IMG/VR virus record: IMGVR_UViG_3300025781_000053
Span: 1 to 27,513 of that record
From: a virus
Reading direction: 5' to 3' (one strand)
Length of the DNA stretch: 27,513 nt
Below are positions 13,792 through 22,863 of this stretch, one piece after another (position 1 is the stretch's first letter; every line of letters starts with the position of its first letter). Under the pieces are notes generated by a model. It did not search any database, had not been told where the DNA came from, and worked only from the letters and a program-made list of their open reading frames with translations. The position numbers and the translations under genes were made by a program.

Positions 13792-13820
13792 TTTATAAAA
13801 CCAAACTACAGCAAAGTCAA
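13792..13820 (-). promoter_or_regulatory. Sigma-70-type promoter for the 189-aa gene / leader RNA
   Basis: Minus strand: TTGACT (13815-13820), 17-base spacer, TATAAA (13792-13797), giving a start near 13785 and a leader of about 117 bases. Confidence 0.7.
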
Positions 13821-13828
13821 CCAGTATA

Positions 13829-13840
13829 TGCTATAAATAT
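13829..13840 (+). promoter_or_regulatory. Extended -10 / late-type box for the 176-aa gene
   Basis: TGCTATAAATAT: a TGn-extended -10 that also fits the WATAAATAT late-type boxes. It is 26 bases before the ATG. No -35 is recognisable. It diverges from the minus-strand promoter at 13792-13820. Confidence 0.5.
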
Positions 13841-13865
13841 CACACTATTATTTCGGAGATGCGTG

Positions 13866-14396
13866 ATGAGATCAACTGACTTACTTAGAAAGTATATTGA
13901 TATACTTGCAGAATCAGAATCCACCGATATTAACTCAATAGCATCAACATTGGATTTTAAACCAACACATAAACAACCAAAGAAATATAAGTTTATAGAA
14001 GCAGGTAAGCCGGGCCAAATGCCACCGATGACCTATACACAGGCCAAGGAAACCCAGCGTGTGGTCACTGTAACAAGCGATGGCAAGGAAACAGAAAACA
14101 CAGCCAATCCTGGCGATATTATTATGAGCGGCCCTACCAAGGAAAATTATGTATTAAAGTTTGAAAAGTTTCAAAAACTTTATGACGGCGAGTTAGGTCA
14201 AACAGTAACACCAGAGCAATCACCGCGTATGGTAGCAGTATATCACGGTCCGGATACTGTTAAGTTCAAAGCCAGTTGGGGAGAAGATATGATTCTTAAG
14301 CCAGGTGACTACTTGGTAAAAGAACCGGACGATCGGGGTTATTACCGTATCGCCCGTCAAGAATATGAGGAAACTTATAATCCACCGGGGCATTAA
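13866..14396 (+). CDS. Hypothetical protein with two PGD repeats
   Basis: A 176-residue protein. ATG 13866 has GGAG seven bases upstream; a GTG one codon earlier is possible. After a helical N-terminus ([20 protein letters not shown]) there are two similar modules: [27 protein letters not shown] and [27 protein letters not shown]. The pattern 'PGD-[WIY]-hydrophobic ... Y-x-[hydrophobic] ... F/Y-x-x-x-Y' recurs in phage and bacterial proteins of unknown role. No catalytic residues are seen. The gene converges on ftsH, and both stop codons fall in the loop of a shared hairpin. Confidence 0.7.
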   Translation: MRSTDLLRKYIDILAESESTDINSIASTLDFKPTHKQPKKYKFIEAGKPGQMPPMTYTQAKETQRVVTVTSDGKETENTANPGDIIMSGPTKENYVLKFEKFQKLYDGELGQTVTPEQSPRMVAVYHGPDTVKFKASWGEDMILKPGDYLVKEPDDRGYYRIARQEYEETYNPPGH

Positions 14397-14402
14397 GCCC
14401 CG
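14386..14402. terminator. Bidirectional hairpin holding both convergent stop codons
   Basis: CGGGGC/GCCCCG with loop ATTAA: a six-base, all-GC stem between the 176-aa gene and ftsH. The TAA stops of both genes overlap within the loop. No T-tract follows on either strand, so terminator function is uncertain. Confidence 0.45.
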
Positions 14403-17371
14403 TTGTAACTCACTTCACCGTCTGCGACTAGTTCTTTACGATCATCGTCGGTTAGGTTGTGCTTGGGTTTGTCATCAACTACACCGTCACGCACCGGACG
14501 TTTGCCTTTTAGAAGATTTTTAATTTCTTCCCCTGTTAGTGTTTCAAACTCCAACAATGCTTTGGCCAGTGTCTCAAGATCATGACGCTTTTCAGTTAAG
14601 ATACGTTTTGCAGTATCATAACCTTCTTGAACCAATCTCTTGACTTCTGAGTCAATTATCTGCTGAGTTTCTTCACTTATGGTCTTTGGCTTGGCAAATG
14701 CATATGGGTCATTGCTTAAATCTGCATAAGCAACTGTGCCCAACTTGCTGCTAAATCCAAGTTGTGTAACCATTGCTCGAGCAATCTTTGTGCATTGCTG
14801 AATATCACTGGCAGCACCACTTGTGACTTTGCTTTCACCGAATACCAATTCTTCAGCAACACGACCACCCATGGCCATTGCCAACATTGATGTCATCTGC
14901 TCATAGGTCTGGCTGATTTCATCACGCTCTGGTAATGATTGAACCATGCCTAGTGCTCGCCCACGAGGAATAATAGTAGCCTTGTGGATGGGAGTAGAAG
15001 CAGGTGTATTAAGGCTCACAAGAGCATGACCACCTTCGTGATAAGCGGTAAGACTCTTTTCTTCTTCTGTCATGCTAAGTGTACGACGTTCAGCACCCAT
15101 GAGAATCTTATCACGAGCATCTTCAAACTCCTGCTTGGTAACAATACGCTTGCTGCGACGTGCTGCTAGTAGAGCTGCTTCATTAACCAGGTTCATGAGA
15201 TCTGCACCTGAGAAGCCGGGAGTACCCCTGGCAACCACTTTCAAGTCTACATCTGGAGCAAGTGGTACTTTACGAGAGTGTACCTTAAGGATCTTTTCAC
15301 GTCCTATAAAGTCTGGGTTTGGAACTTGAATCTGACGATCAAAGCGACCCGGACGTAATAGTGCAGGATCCAATACGTCTGCACGGTTAGTAGCAGCAAT
15401 AAGGATAATGCCCTCGTTGGGTTCAAACCCATCCATTTCAACCAGCAGTTGGTTTAGAGTTTGCTCACGCTCGTCATTACCGCCGCCTAGTCCTACTCCG
15501 CGATTTCTACCAACAGCGTCAATTTCGTCACAGAATATAATGCAGGGTGCATTCTTTTTGGCCTGTTCGAACATGTCACGTACGCGACTTGCACCGACAC
15601 CCACAAACATTTCCACAAAGTCTGAACCTGATATGCTAAAGAATGGTACGCCCGCTTCTCCAGCAATTGCACGAGCAAGTAGTGTATTGTGAGTTACCAC
15701 ATAATCATCTGTAACATATAAATGATCTGGATGGTCTATTAGTATACATTGTGCTGGTTTGAATCCAACACTTTGTATGTTAACTATTTCTCGCCCAAAA
15801 AAGTACTGATGACTTGATAATTTTGAAGCTAACCGTTTTTTTCTGGGTAATCTAAATAAGTCTGAATTATCTCCTAATCTTACCCACAAATTATACACAT
15901 CTTTACCTTGTTTTTGTACTCCTCGGTATGTATAAGTTTTCTTGGTCGGACCGTGTATTTTGCATTTTCCTCCTAAACTCCAAATCAAATTTCTTAAACC
16001 ATCTGCAAGTTCGTAACTTGTAGTACTAAAGAATGCCGAACCTGTTCTTTCAGCAGTGCCATCTGAATCCATTAATCCCTGTACTAACGCTAGTCTATCC
16101 TCTATAGCAGCATTAAAATATAGTTCAGGAATAAATTTTTCATCTGACTTTTTACCTAATAAACCTAAATCATAAATCACATTTGTATAATAATTTAGAT
16201 AATTACCATGCTCTCCATACCCTATTCGCATGGTTTTACGTAAATCGGGATTAATTTCAATTCTATGATCATAAAATTTAACATGATTTAACTCATAGCC
16301 TTCTTTTAACACCGATTGTATTTCATTTAAAATAAACTCGTCCTTGGTTGAAAATCCAATGGATCTGGTTGTAGACGTACCGTCACCGAGATATAATCCT
16401 AAAAGATACGGGTCTATAGGTAGATCAATTTTTGGATTGTCTAATGGCTTAACTAGTTTAATTTTTGGTTTATAATTTGTATTATTTTTCCATTCAATTA
16501 TCTCAGACAGCGACATAACTTTGGAACGATTAGGTAAATGTTTCCAATCCTTGCAATAAATTTCCCACAAATGTTCTTTACAACATTCTGTGTAGGAACC
16601 GTCATCAAATTCAATTTTGAAGATTTCTTTATCGCCTTGTGGAAATAATCCTATTACTTTTGCAGTTTTGTTGTCTGGGGTTGATACCATATCACCGAGT
16701 TTGATATCGCCCATTTTTACCCAGCCGCCTGGTACTTTAATTTTAGCATCAAGTGGTTGAGCTTTACCTGTACCTGGTGGCCCAACTAATAGAACACCTC
16801 TGGGAATTTTACCACCTAAACGTTCGAACTTGTGAGGATCCTTTAGGAAGTCAACAACTTCTTGTAGATCTTCTTTGGCTTCGTCAACACCTGCAACATC
16901 TTCAAATGTTATCTTGGTTTTCGATTCGTTTAGTAACTTGGCTTTTGATTTGCCAAATCCCATTGCACCGCCGGCGCCACCTCGGCCCATGCTGCGAGAA
17001 ACCCAAAACCAAACAGCAAAAAATAACAGTATAGGTAATACATTAACTAATACATTCATCCAAAAACTTGTTTCGCCTCTGGGCTTGACATTTATTTGAA
17101 CACTTTTTTCTTCTAGTTTTGGTACTAGATTTGGATCATCTGGTGTATAAGTTTCAAAAACTCTGTTGTTGTCTTTGAAATGTCCTTCCATTTCATTACC
17201 AGAAATAGTAACATCATGTATGTTACCAGCTGTTAATTGATTAAGAAAATCACTAAATGATATTTCTCTAATGTCTGGCTTACGGTCTTGTACTTGATAA
17301 ATGCTTAGTAGTGCTAGTGTTAAACCCACTAGCAAAAACCATGGTATAATTTTTTTCCAATTCATTTTCAT
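14393..17371 (-). CDS. ftsH: FtsH membrane AAA+ zinc protease precursor with intein in Walker A
   Basis: A 992-residue precursor that gives a 633-residue FtsH after splicing, close to the bacterial length. Domains: membrane segment about 8-25, periplasmic domain to about 103, second membrane segment about 105-125, then AAA+. Walker A is GPPGTGK|T, cut between K203 and T563 by the intein. After it come the pore FVG, Walker B IIFCDEID (611-618), the arginine-finger region [12 protein letters not shown], protease HEGGH (778-782) and third zinc ligand D856 (SGAASD). Wording such as [12 protein letters not shown] and [13 protein letters not shown] is alphaproteobacterial in style. AAGGAG lies six bases before the ATG. 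FtsH degrades membrane and regulatory proteins; a phage copy may act on host membrane proteins, lysis proteins or damaged photosystem or respiratory proteins. Ordinary phages use the host's FtsH, so this is unusual. Confidence 0.95.
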   Translation of the reverse strand: MKMNWKKIIPWFLLVGLTLALLSIYQVQDRKPDIREISFSDFLNQLTAGNIHDVTISGNEMEGHFKDNNRVFETYTPDDPNLVPKLEEKSVQINVKPRGETSFWMNVLVNVLPILLFFAVWFWVSRSMGRGGAGGAMGFGKSKAKLLNESKTKITFEDVAGVDEAKEDLQEVVDFLKDPHKFERLGGKIPRGVLLVGPPGTGKAQPLDAKIKVPGGWVKMGDIKLGDMVSTPDNKTAKVIGLFPQGDKEIFKIEFDDGSYTECCKEHLWEIYCKDWKHLPNRSKVMSLSEIIEWKNNTNYKPKIKLVKPLDNPKIDLPIDPYLLGLYLGDGTSTTRSIGFSTKDEFILNEIQSVLKEGYELNHVKFYDHRIEINPDLRKTMRIGYGEHGNYLNYYTNVIYDLGLLGKKSDEKFIPELYFNAAIEDRLALVQGLMDSDGTAERTGSAFFSTTSYELADGLRNLIWSLGGKCKIHGPTKKTYTYRGVQKQGKDVYNLWVRLGDNSDLFRLPRKKRLASKLSSHQYFFGREIVNIQSVGFKPAQCILIDHPDHLYVTDDYVVTHNTLLARAIAGEAGVPFFSISGSDFVEMFVGVGASRVRDMFEQAKKNAPCIIFCDEIDAVGRNRGVGLGGGNDEREQTLNQLLVEMDGFEPNEGIILIAATNRADVLDPALLRPGRFDRQIQVPNPDFIGREKILKVHSRKVPLAPDVDLKVVARGTPGFSGADLMNLVNEAALLAARRSKRIVTKQEFEDARDKILMGAERRTLSMTEEEKSLTAYHEGGHALVSLNTPASTPIHKATIIPRGRALGMVQSLPERDEISQTYEQMTSMLAMAMGGRVAEELVFGESKVTSGAASDIQQCTKIARAMVTQLGFSSKLGTVAYADLSNDPYAFAKPKTISEETQQIIDSEVKRLVQEGYDTAKRILTEKRHDLETLAKALLEFETLTGEEIKNLLKGKRPVRDGVVDDKPKHNLTDDDRKELVADGEVSYNGA
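15686..16762 (-). mobile_element. Class 3-type intein with LAGLIDADG endonuclease inside ftsH
   Basis: Residues 204-562 of the precursor (359 aa). It starts with Ala ([20 protein letters not shown]) and so lacks the nucleophile of class 1 inteins. Block B reads [11 protein letters not shown] with Trp two residues after the His (W269); block F has [14 protein letters not shown] with C542; the end is VVTHN (T560, H561, N562) followed by extein Thr. Trp, Cys and Thr at these places form the WCT set of class 3 inteins. Two LAGLIDADG helices, LLGLYLGDG (323-331) and [10 protein letters not shown] (429-438), mark a homing endonuclease. The DNA is more AT-rich than the flanking ftsH. Confidence 0.9.
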
Positions 17372-17469
17372 ATCGATCTCCTTAATACCCGACGAGTATT
17401 GGTAGCTAGTAATAACGTGTGTGATAGGTCTTAGGAAAAAGTTTATTATGCGTAGTCAAGTAAGTTAAA

Positions 17470-18762
17470 TTAGTTTCCTCTTGACTTTTTCTCATTTTCA
17501 TTCTCAATAGTTGCGCTTTTTTCAATTGCATTTAATTCCGGCCAATCTATTCCTGCACTTCTTAATGAATTGATAATTTTCAAAATCTCATTGTATCTAT
17601 TAGATTTGAACATCTCTAAGATTTTCTTTACTACTATATCTTTATCATCTAACGACTTCAAAGTCAACTTCATTTTGGCATAGCCGATTGGATCTAATAC
17701 TGCTTCCTGTCTTTTGAAACGGTCTGCTGGATTAGAACGATCAAACCAAACTGCTGCAATAGGCTTCAATTGATTGGTACCTGGATCAAATGCATAGGTT
17801 AAATCCAAACTGTCGTATACGCCTGGATCAGTACTGCGATATCTTGTTTCAAAAGTTTTACCATGTAATAATGCAATGGGATCTAATTTATCATATGATG
17901 AGGCAGTGAGATTATATGTAACTCCTGCAAATCTCACAGTCTTACCCGGCTCTTTCAAACTCATAGCAACAAAATCTTCGATTGTATCAACAGTGGGCTT
18001 TTTCATGTTTTTGAATCTAGCCAAGCGAGTTCTAAGATCAGCTACACCTGTTTCGATTTGTTTACTGTTATATCGTTTTAATCTTTTGCTTTCAGCGGCC
18101 GCATCACTTAATACCAGTTTAGCAGTAACAGGTTCTTTAACGGCTTTGCTGATTTCCATAACAGTTGTCATAACCTGTGCAAGTTCGCTGGTACTTAACA
18201 TACGGCCCTGATAACGAGTTGGTTTAGGAGCAGCTTTACCCTGACTTTCTGCATCTCGAACATCCCATTGACTTGGTTCTTTTTCTCTATATGTGGATAA
18301 TCTTGTGGGGTCTGGTCTAGCCCATGATGGTTTGGTAGCCTGTTTAGCAGCATCTAATTGTGCAATAGTATCTTTAAATGCACTTAAATCGTATGCTAGT
18401 TTACCTGTACGACTTGTACCTGCAAGTGTATGTCCTTCAAATACACCAAACATCACTGGCATTCCGCCAATATAAACAGCAAACGCTCGGGCACTTTCTT
18501 GATCTTTGTAGGCTTTGCGTAGACTCTTTAATCCATCTTTTAATTGACCAACATCTACAATTTCACTTGTGCTTCCGATATTATAAGTTTGAAACTTTTT
18601 GTCTACTGGACCAGCACTACCACTTCGACCGTTGCTAGGCTGCTTTAATACATTGATAAGAGGACCAATATTTAACTTAGCTAGATTACCTAGATTTTCC
18701 TGCAACACAGTTTCTTCAATGATTTCTTTTGCAGACTCAGTTTTAATATCAGTAAGTTTCAT
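17470..18762 (-). CDS. WPEL-repeat protein (single repeat) in WPEL/WCTA operon
   Basis: A 430-residue protein starting MKLTDIKTESAKEIIEETVL. The last 60 residues (VKKILEMFKSNRYNEILKII, then SLRSAGIDWPELNAIEKSA) are one copy of the repeat that makes up the large protein encoded just upstream, so the two are paralogous in part. The rest has no recognised domain. It has a globular middle region (AFAVYIGGMPVMFGVFEG; LDLTYAFDPGTNQLKPIAAVWFDRS) and a lysine/proline-rich linker at about 140-190. TAGGG lies about seven bases before the ATG. Third gene of the operon; 22 bases separate it from the 973-aa gene. Possible structural, internal or host-interacting protein; the function is unknown. Confidence 0.75.
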   Translation of the reverse strand: MKLTDIKTESAKEIIEETVLQENLGNLAKLNIGPLINVLKQPSNGRSGSAGPVDKKFQTYNIGSTSEIVDVGQLKDGLKSLRKAYKDQESARAFAVYIGGMPVMFGVFEGHTLAGTSRTGKLAYDLSAFKDTIAQLDAAKQATKPSWARPDPTRLSTYREKEPSQWDVRDAESQGKAAPKPTRYQGRMLSTSELAQVMTTVMEISKAVKEPVTAKLVLSDAAAESKRLKRYNSKQIETGVADLRTRLARFKNMKKPTVDTIEDFVAMSLKEPGKTVRFAGVTYNLTASSYDKLDPIALLHGKTFETRYRSTDPGVYDSLDLTYAFDPGTNQLKPIAAVWFDRSNPADRFKRQEAVLDPIGYAKMKLTLKSLDDKDIVVKKILEMFKSNRYNEILKIINSLRSAGIDWPELNAIEKSATIENENEKKSRGN

Positions 18763-18784
18763 TATGTAACCCTATATTTCTAAT

Positions 18785-21706
18785 TTATTTATTTGCTAAA
18801 TCAGCATCAGCACTGCGTAATATAATATCCAATTCTGGCCAATCGACTCCTGATCGTTTAAGGGCCATTACTTTTGTTTTAGTACTGGCTGGATTGGTAC
18901 GTTTATAATAACTTAATAAACCCTTTACAATTGTGTCTTTATTAGCTTCAAACATATTTGCAACTTCTGGCCACTTTAAACCGGCAGCAGTTATTATCTT
19001 ACCAACATCTAATGCAAGTATAAATTCAACCGCTTGTAAACGTTTTTCCATATAGGCTATAATCTTATTGCGATTCTTTTCTAACCCATCTCTTGCAAGA
19101 CGCATGTCACCATTATTTCTGATGTACAGTAATAACCAATGAATTGCTGGTCCCATTTCTCCGTTGCCGAGATACATCATTGCATCATCTAACATGCGTT
19201 TTGTAAACCAATCTGATTCTTCAGTTTCCGCAAGACGTTTTTGTATTTCATGTTCTAGACTTTTTGAAATGATATCTAGTTCTGGCCAATCTACACCGTT
19301 ATTTTTAAGATCTCTTAGAGTCGTTCTGAGCATCATCATTGACCCACCTTTAAACATTTCTAATAGATGTTTTACTGTTGGATCCTTATAGTTGTTTATG
19401 TCAAGTTCAGGCCATGTAATGCCAACTTTTTTAACGGTTTTAACTATGTTATTAAATATTGATATGTTGGCGTGTCCTGCGGCAATTTCAAGAGAGTTGA
19501 TCACAGTTGCTTTGCGTTTTTCTAATGCTTGATTGGCCTTTTCTACGCTGCCACCGTAACTTAGGTATTTGTTTAGATCACCCATGGCTAAACTGGTATG
19601 ACCTTCATCCATTTCATCTAAGAAATTATGCCACTCATTGAACAGTGCATCTTCAAGATCTTCATTTTCTCGTAGTTTCTTGTCAGCTCGCAAACTGCGA
19701 TAAATTGCATCCAACTCAGGCCACTTGACATCTACTTTCTTTAATGCACGTACAATTACTTTTGCTTCATCTTGGTCCCATGAATGTTGAGATTTTATAT
19801 TTCTAAGTATGCTGCGGACAATATCGTCCTTGACAAGATCAAAAAACCAACTGGCATTTGTTTGAGCCTTTTTGGTAATTTCTAATATCAAATCACTAAT
19901 AGATCGCCCGCCATCCAGGTATTCTCTCCAATATTCCAATGCACCTGCTTCGTTATGTTGATTGACAGCAGATATAGTATATATTGTATAGATTTCCCAT
20001 AGACTTTTACTACTGCTCTCTTCTACCCAATGTGCATCGCTTTTAGCTCTGTCTGATAATATGCTTTTTCTAATTATATCAAGTTCCGGCCAGTCTATGC
20101 CGATAGTATGCAGCAAATTTATTGTTTCAGCGGTATGAGGTAACAGGTCTTGTACCCGATTAATAAATTTAAGAATGCTTCTAATAATGTCTTCTTTATT
20201 ATCCTCAAATATTTTTTTAATTTCTGGTAACTGATTAAGAGTTACATCCCATTCGACCATTTTACGCATGACATAATTCAATGAATCAGATGTTGTACCT
20301 TTAAGGTCTCGCTTGATAATATATGTCATGTGTCGTACTGTTTCGGAGTCTAATTCTCTTACATCCTCTGTAACCCACGTGGCGGGATCCACATTTAACC
20401 AATTGTCAGCACGTAGACTACGTTTGATAATGTCCAACTCTGGCCAATCTACATCGGCCCGATCAAATACTTTTATCAAGGTATTCATTTCGGTTTTTTG
20501 ACCGTTTTTGATTTTGGTCAATGTGTATTTTACTATAGATGATTTAAATTGATTCAAGAATTTTCTAAAATCCGCTGCTTCGAGATTATAAGCCACTGAG
20601 TCTAATATATCACCAAATGTTCCGTATCTTCCTGAATGCAGAGCTTTTGGTAATATTGTTGCAACTGTGTTCCATCGTTCGCCTTTGATAGCATCAGTTA
20701 TGTCACGTATGTCATAAAACTCGTCGTCTAGTTTGAGTCCTTCATCCACTGTCTTTTCAGCTGAATGACTCTTGGCTATGATATCAAGTTCAGGCCAGGT
20801 AATACCTAACTCGTGCAGGTATTCAAGGTCTTTTATAACCGGGTTAACAGTCTGATGACGTTTAATAACTTCTAGTAATTTTTTGATAATATGATCCTTG
20901 TGATCCTCAACAAGAGTCATTAACTCAGGCCACGCAATACCTAACTTTTCGAGTAATTTATATGCAGATACGACTCTTGGTATGGTTACCCAGGTTAGTC
21001 CATGAATAAACCACTTTAGAATTTTCTTTTTATGTTCAAGTAGTAATGGTACTATGTTGTCTTGAAACCATGCTAAATTACCAGGATTGACCTTCAAATC
21101 TACCCTAATAACCTGTAATGCTGAGCCTATCTGATTTGTTTCCAAGCTGCGTTTAACATCTGCTTTTATGAATACTTCAAGACTGCGGAGGTCTTCTTTT
21201 ATGCCTCTTCTTTTTCGAGAATCTTTTTGAGCTGCTTGTATTGCCATTAGGCTTTTTCTAATAACAGCTAGCTCTGGCCATGTTACTTGACTTCGGTCTA
21301 ATCCTTCTAATGTTGCAGTAACACTGTCAAGATTGGTCTGATGTTTCATGTCGCCTAACATGTTTACTATGATATCTTTTTTATATTTTTTCAGTAGAGG
21401 CTGTACTTGTTTTGGTGTTGTATTATGCGATAAATCAGTTATTATTTCATCTATAGTATGTTCATTTTGAACAATTTCAAATGCATCTGAAGCGTCAATA
21501 TAATTACCGTCTTGAACTGCATTTATTAAATCTTCCATGGAATATGTGTATTCTTGAAAACCAAAATCATCGTCAAGCTCATCATCATCAAACTCATCTT
21601 CTAGTTCATCATCAAAATCTTCATCTTCTTTTAAAGTTTTGGCTTTATTGAGCAAGAGATTTGATATATTATCTAAGTTATCGTCGAATATGTCATCTAA
21701 TTTCAT
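18785..21706 (-). CDS. 973-aa helical repeat protein with ten WPEL motifs
   Basis: The start ATG lies two bases after the stop of the WCTA gene. Residues 1-55 are very acidic (DDELEDEFDDDELDDDFG). The rest is almost entirely helical and built on a motif of the form (I/V)-x(2)-LL-x(2)-IK ... L-x(2)-GIDWPELDII-x-KSL. WPEL (or WPEV) begins at residues 143, 259, 304, 421, 539, 662, 765, 807, 912 and 956. The spacing alternates between about 42-45 and about 103-123 residues; weak copies without WPEL (about 212 and 493) fall in several of the long gaps, suggesting an ancestral unit of about 45 residues. Many copies carry the downstream KSLRAD-like end. The pattern is not one I can match to TPR, HEAT, ankyrin or other named repeats. 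A scaffold, internal virion or host-binding role is possible. Confidence 0.8.
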   Translation of the reverse strand: MKLDDIFDDNLDNISNLLLNKAKTLKEDEDFDDELEDEFDDDELDDDFGFQEYTYSMEDLINAVQDGNYIDASDAFEIVQNEHTIDEIITDLSHNTTPKQVQPLLKKYKKDIIVNMLGDMKHQTNLDSVTATLEGLDRSQVTWPELAVIRKSLMAIQAAQKDSRKRRGIKEDLRSLEVFIKADVKRSLETNQIGSALQVIRVDLKVNPGNLAWFQDNIVPLLLEHKKKILKWFIHGLTWVTIPRVVSAYKLLEKLGIAWPELMTLVEDHKDHIIKKLLEVIKRHQTVNPVIKDLEYLHELGITWPELDIIAKSHSAEKTVDEGLKLDDEFYDIRDITDAIKGERWNTVATILPKALHSGRYGTFGDILDSVAYNLEAADFRKFLNQFKSSIVKYTLTKIKNGQKTEMNTLIKVFDRADVDWPELDIIKRSLRADNWLNVDPATWVTEDVRELDSETVRHMTYIIKRDLKGTTSDSLNYVMRKMVEWDVTLNQLPEIKKIFEDNKEDIIRSILKFINRVQDLLPHTAETINLLHTIGIDWPELDIIRKSILSDRAKSDAHWVEESSSKSLWEIYTIYTISAVNQHNEAGALEYWREYLDGGRSISDLILEITKKAQTNASWFFDLVKDDIVRSILRNIKSQHSWDQDEAKVIVRALKKVDVKWPELDAIYRSLRADKKLRENEDLEDALFNEWHNFLDEMDEGHTSLAMGDLNKYLSYGGSVEKANQALEKRKATVINSLEIAAGHANISIFNNIVKTVKKVGITWPELDINNYKDPTVKHLLEMFKGGSMMMLRTTLRDLKNNGVDWPELDIISKSLEHEIQKRLAETEESDWFTKRMLDDAMMYLGNGEMGPAIHWLLLYIRNNGDMRLARDGLEKNRNKIIAYMEKRLQAVEFILALDVGKIITAAGLKWPEVANMFEANKDTIVKGLLSYYKRTNPASTKTKVMALKRSGVDWPELDIILRSADADLANK

Positions 21707-21708
21707 AA

Positions 21709-22569
21709 TTATACCTGATATTTCTTCATTAGATCTAGTAAGGCCTCATGAGCAGTTCCTTTTGCTAGATTCTCATCGCTTATTGTGCTTAATCCTGTGA
21801 TCTGTTTAAAAGTTAACTGTGGGTTGTTTGTTTTATACCAATTGATAATAGGATCTCTCGCCCATTCTGGAACTGCATTAACACCCTTGTTACGATCATC
21901 CTCGCCTGCAAACTGTCCGCTGTCAATATGCAACTGACTGCGTGATTTAGTTGCTTTGTCATATACAACAAACATAACGTCACTTTTATTATAGAACTCA
22001 AACATGTTGCTCCTAATAGCTGCTGTACACCAACGAGTGTTCTGACCCAAGAATATCGCAGCTTCTTTGGTAGTTGGAATACGTATCCATCCTTCTGGAC
22101 CTGCATATACTGTTACAATTTGATCCTTAACTTTGGCTAACTTTTCAGCTTCTCGTTGCTTCTTCTTATCATCTGCTGTGAGCTTTTTTGGTTTTAGGAA
22201 TGGTGCAATAACATCAAATAAATCCTGGAATGATTTATATTGGTTGATATCTTTGTTTTGAATCTTTGCTTTATTGGCTTCAAACGCCTGCAAGTCCTGA
22301 CCTACTCGATCTAAATCTTCTGCACGATTTTCCTGTGGTTTGGTAATAGCTAGTCGTGCTAACCAGGTCATATAAATTCCTTTTGGACTCGGATCAATTT
22401 CTCCTAATTTTTCTATAAAAGCATCAATTTTGTCATATCCATGTAACCCGTGCCACTGCGGACCAAATTTATTTTTGATCCACTCGCCCCTCATGGCTTT
22501 TTGACCTTCAAGATCCTCATCTAATATGTATTCTAATAAATCTTCCAGTGTAGTTTCACGCCATTTCAT
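21709..22569 (-). CDS. Phage protein with GxxTxWCTA motif domain
   Basis: A 286-residue protein starting MKWRETTLEDLLEYILDEDL. The N-terminal half is helical and charged. The C-terminal half contains FLGQNTRWCTAAIRSNMFEFY, then MFVVYDKATKSRSQLHIDSG and QFAGEDDRN. The order 'G-x-x-T-x-W-C-T-A ... F-x-x-Y ... hydrophobic-DK ... QLH ... QF-x-x-x-D' recurs in proteins of large phages with no established function; the invariant Cys and His could be catalytic, but that is a guess. First gene of the three-gene operon and probably read from the tRNA-Val transcript or from a CATAAATAA box (22601-22609). GGAA lies very close to the ATG. Confidence 0.75.
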   Translation of the reverse strand: MKWRETTLEDLLEYILDEDLEGQKAMRGEWIKNKFGPQWHGLHGYDKIDAFIEKLGEIDPSPKGIYMTWLARLAITKPQENRAEDLDRVGQDLQAFEANKAKIQNKDINQYKSFQDLFDVIAPFLKPKKLTADDKKKQREAEKLAKVKDQIVTVYAGPEGWIRIPTTKEAAIFLGQNTRWCTAAIRSNMFEFYNKSDVMFVVYDKATKSRSQLHIDSGQFAGEDDRNKGVNAVPEWARDPIINWYKTNNPQLTFKQITGLSTISDENLAKGTAHEALLDLMKKYQV

Positions 22570-22619
22570 AATTCCGGGTCCCCGATGAATAGGTTATTCC
22601 TTATTTATGTGTGATTTAC

Positions 22620-22705
22620 AGGAAAGTGAAGCCTCGTGTGGGTACTGCCCCCACCTGTGCTAGGTTTAGAATCCTGCCGCCCATCTATCTGGACCAACGA
22701 AGCGT
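22620..22705 (-). other. GC-rich, possibly structured region between tRNA-Val and the WCTA gene
   Basis: The 140 bases between the tRNA and the next ORF contain no gene. About 85 of them are clearly richer in GC than the surroundings and hold the stem GTGGG/CCCAC with a 7-base loop (22658-22674) and the stem AACG/CGTT next to the tRNA. No tRNA, known ribozyme or riboswitch pattern could be fitted. Confidence 0.35.
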
Positions 22706-22709
22706 TAAT

Positions 22710-22785
22710 TGGTGGTCAGAGCCAGGCTCGAACTGACAACATCTACTGTGTAAAAGTAGCACTCTACCAATTGAGTTATCCGACC
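22710..22785 (-). tRNA. tRNA-Val (anticodon TAC)
   Basis: A 76-nt cloverleaf with encoded CCA (22710-22712). Acceptor GGTCGGA/TCTGACC (one G-T pair), D stem ACTC/GAGT, anticodon stem CTACT/AGTAG around TTTACAC, T stem GTCAG/CTGGC around TTCGAGC, discriminator A. Confidence 0.92.
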
Positions 22786-22793
22786 ATAATATA

Positions 22794-22821
22794 ATTATAA
22801 TTCATAACAAATGTTTGTCAA
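22794..22821 (-). promoter_or_regulatory. Consensus sigma-70 promoter for tRNA-Val
   Basis: Minus strand: TTGACA (22816-22821), 16-base spacer, TATAAT (22794-22799), both perfect. The start would be about two bases before the tRNA. The -35 overlaps an inverted repeat TTGTC-AATA-GACAA (22815-22828). Confidence 0.85.
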
Positions 22822-22834
22822 TAGACAAGAGTTG

Positions 22835-22863
22835 TTGACTTTTTGTGCAACTGCTAATAATAT
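22835..22863 (+). promoter_or_regulatory. Divergent sigma-70-type promoter for the 98-aa gene
   Basis: TTGACT (22835-22840), 17-base spacer, TAATAT (22858-22863), start near 22870. The two divergent -35 boxes lie 13 bases apart with the inverted repeat 22815-22828 beside them. Confidence 0.7.

Noticed and set aside
15072-15692. Plus-strand ORFs opposite the FtsH AAA+ domain
   Set aside because: Shadows of a highly conserved gene, with no independent start signals.
22620-22705. Suppressor or other tRNA in the region behind tRNA-Val (a TTCTAAA loop on the minus strand, a T-arm-like sequence on the plus strand)
   Set aside because: The stems around these loops have several mismatches, and no matching acceptor or D arm exists on either strand.
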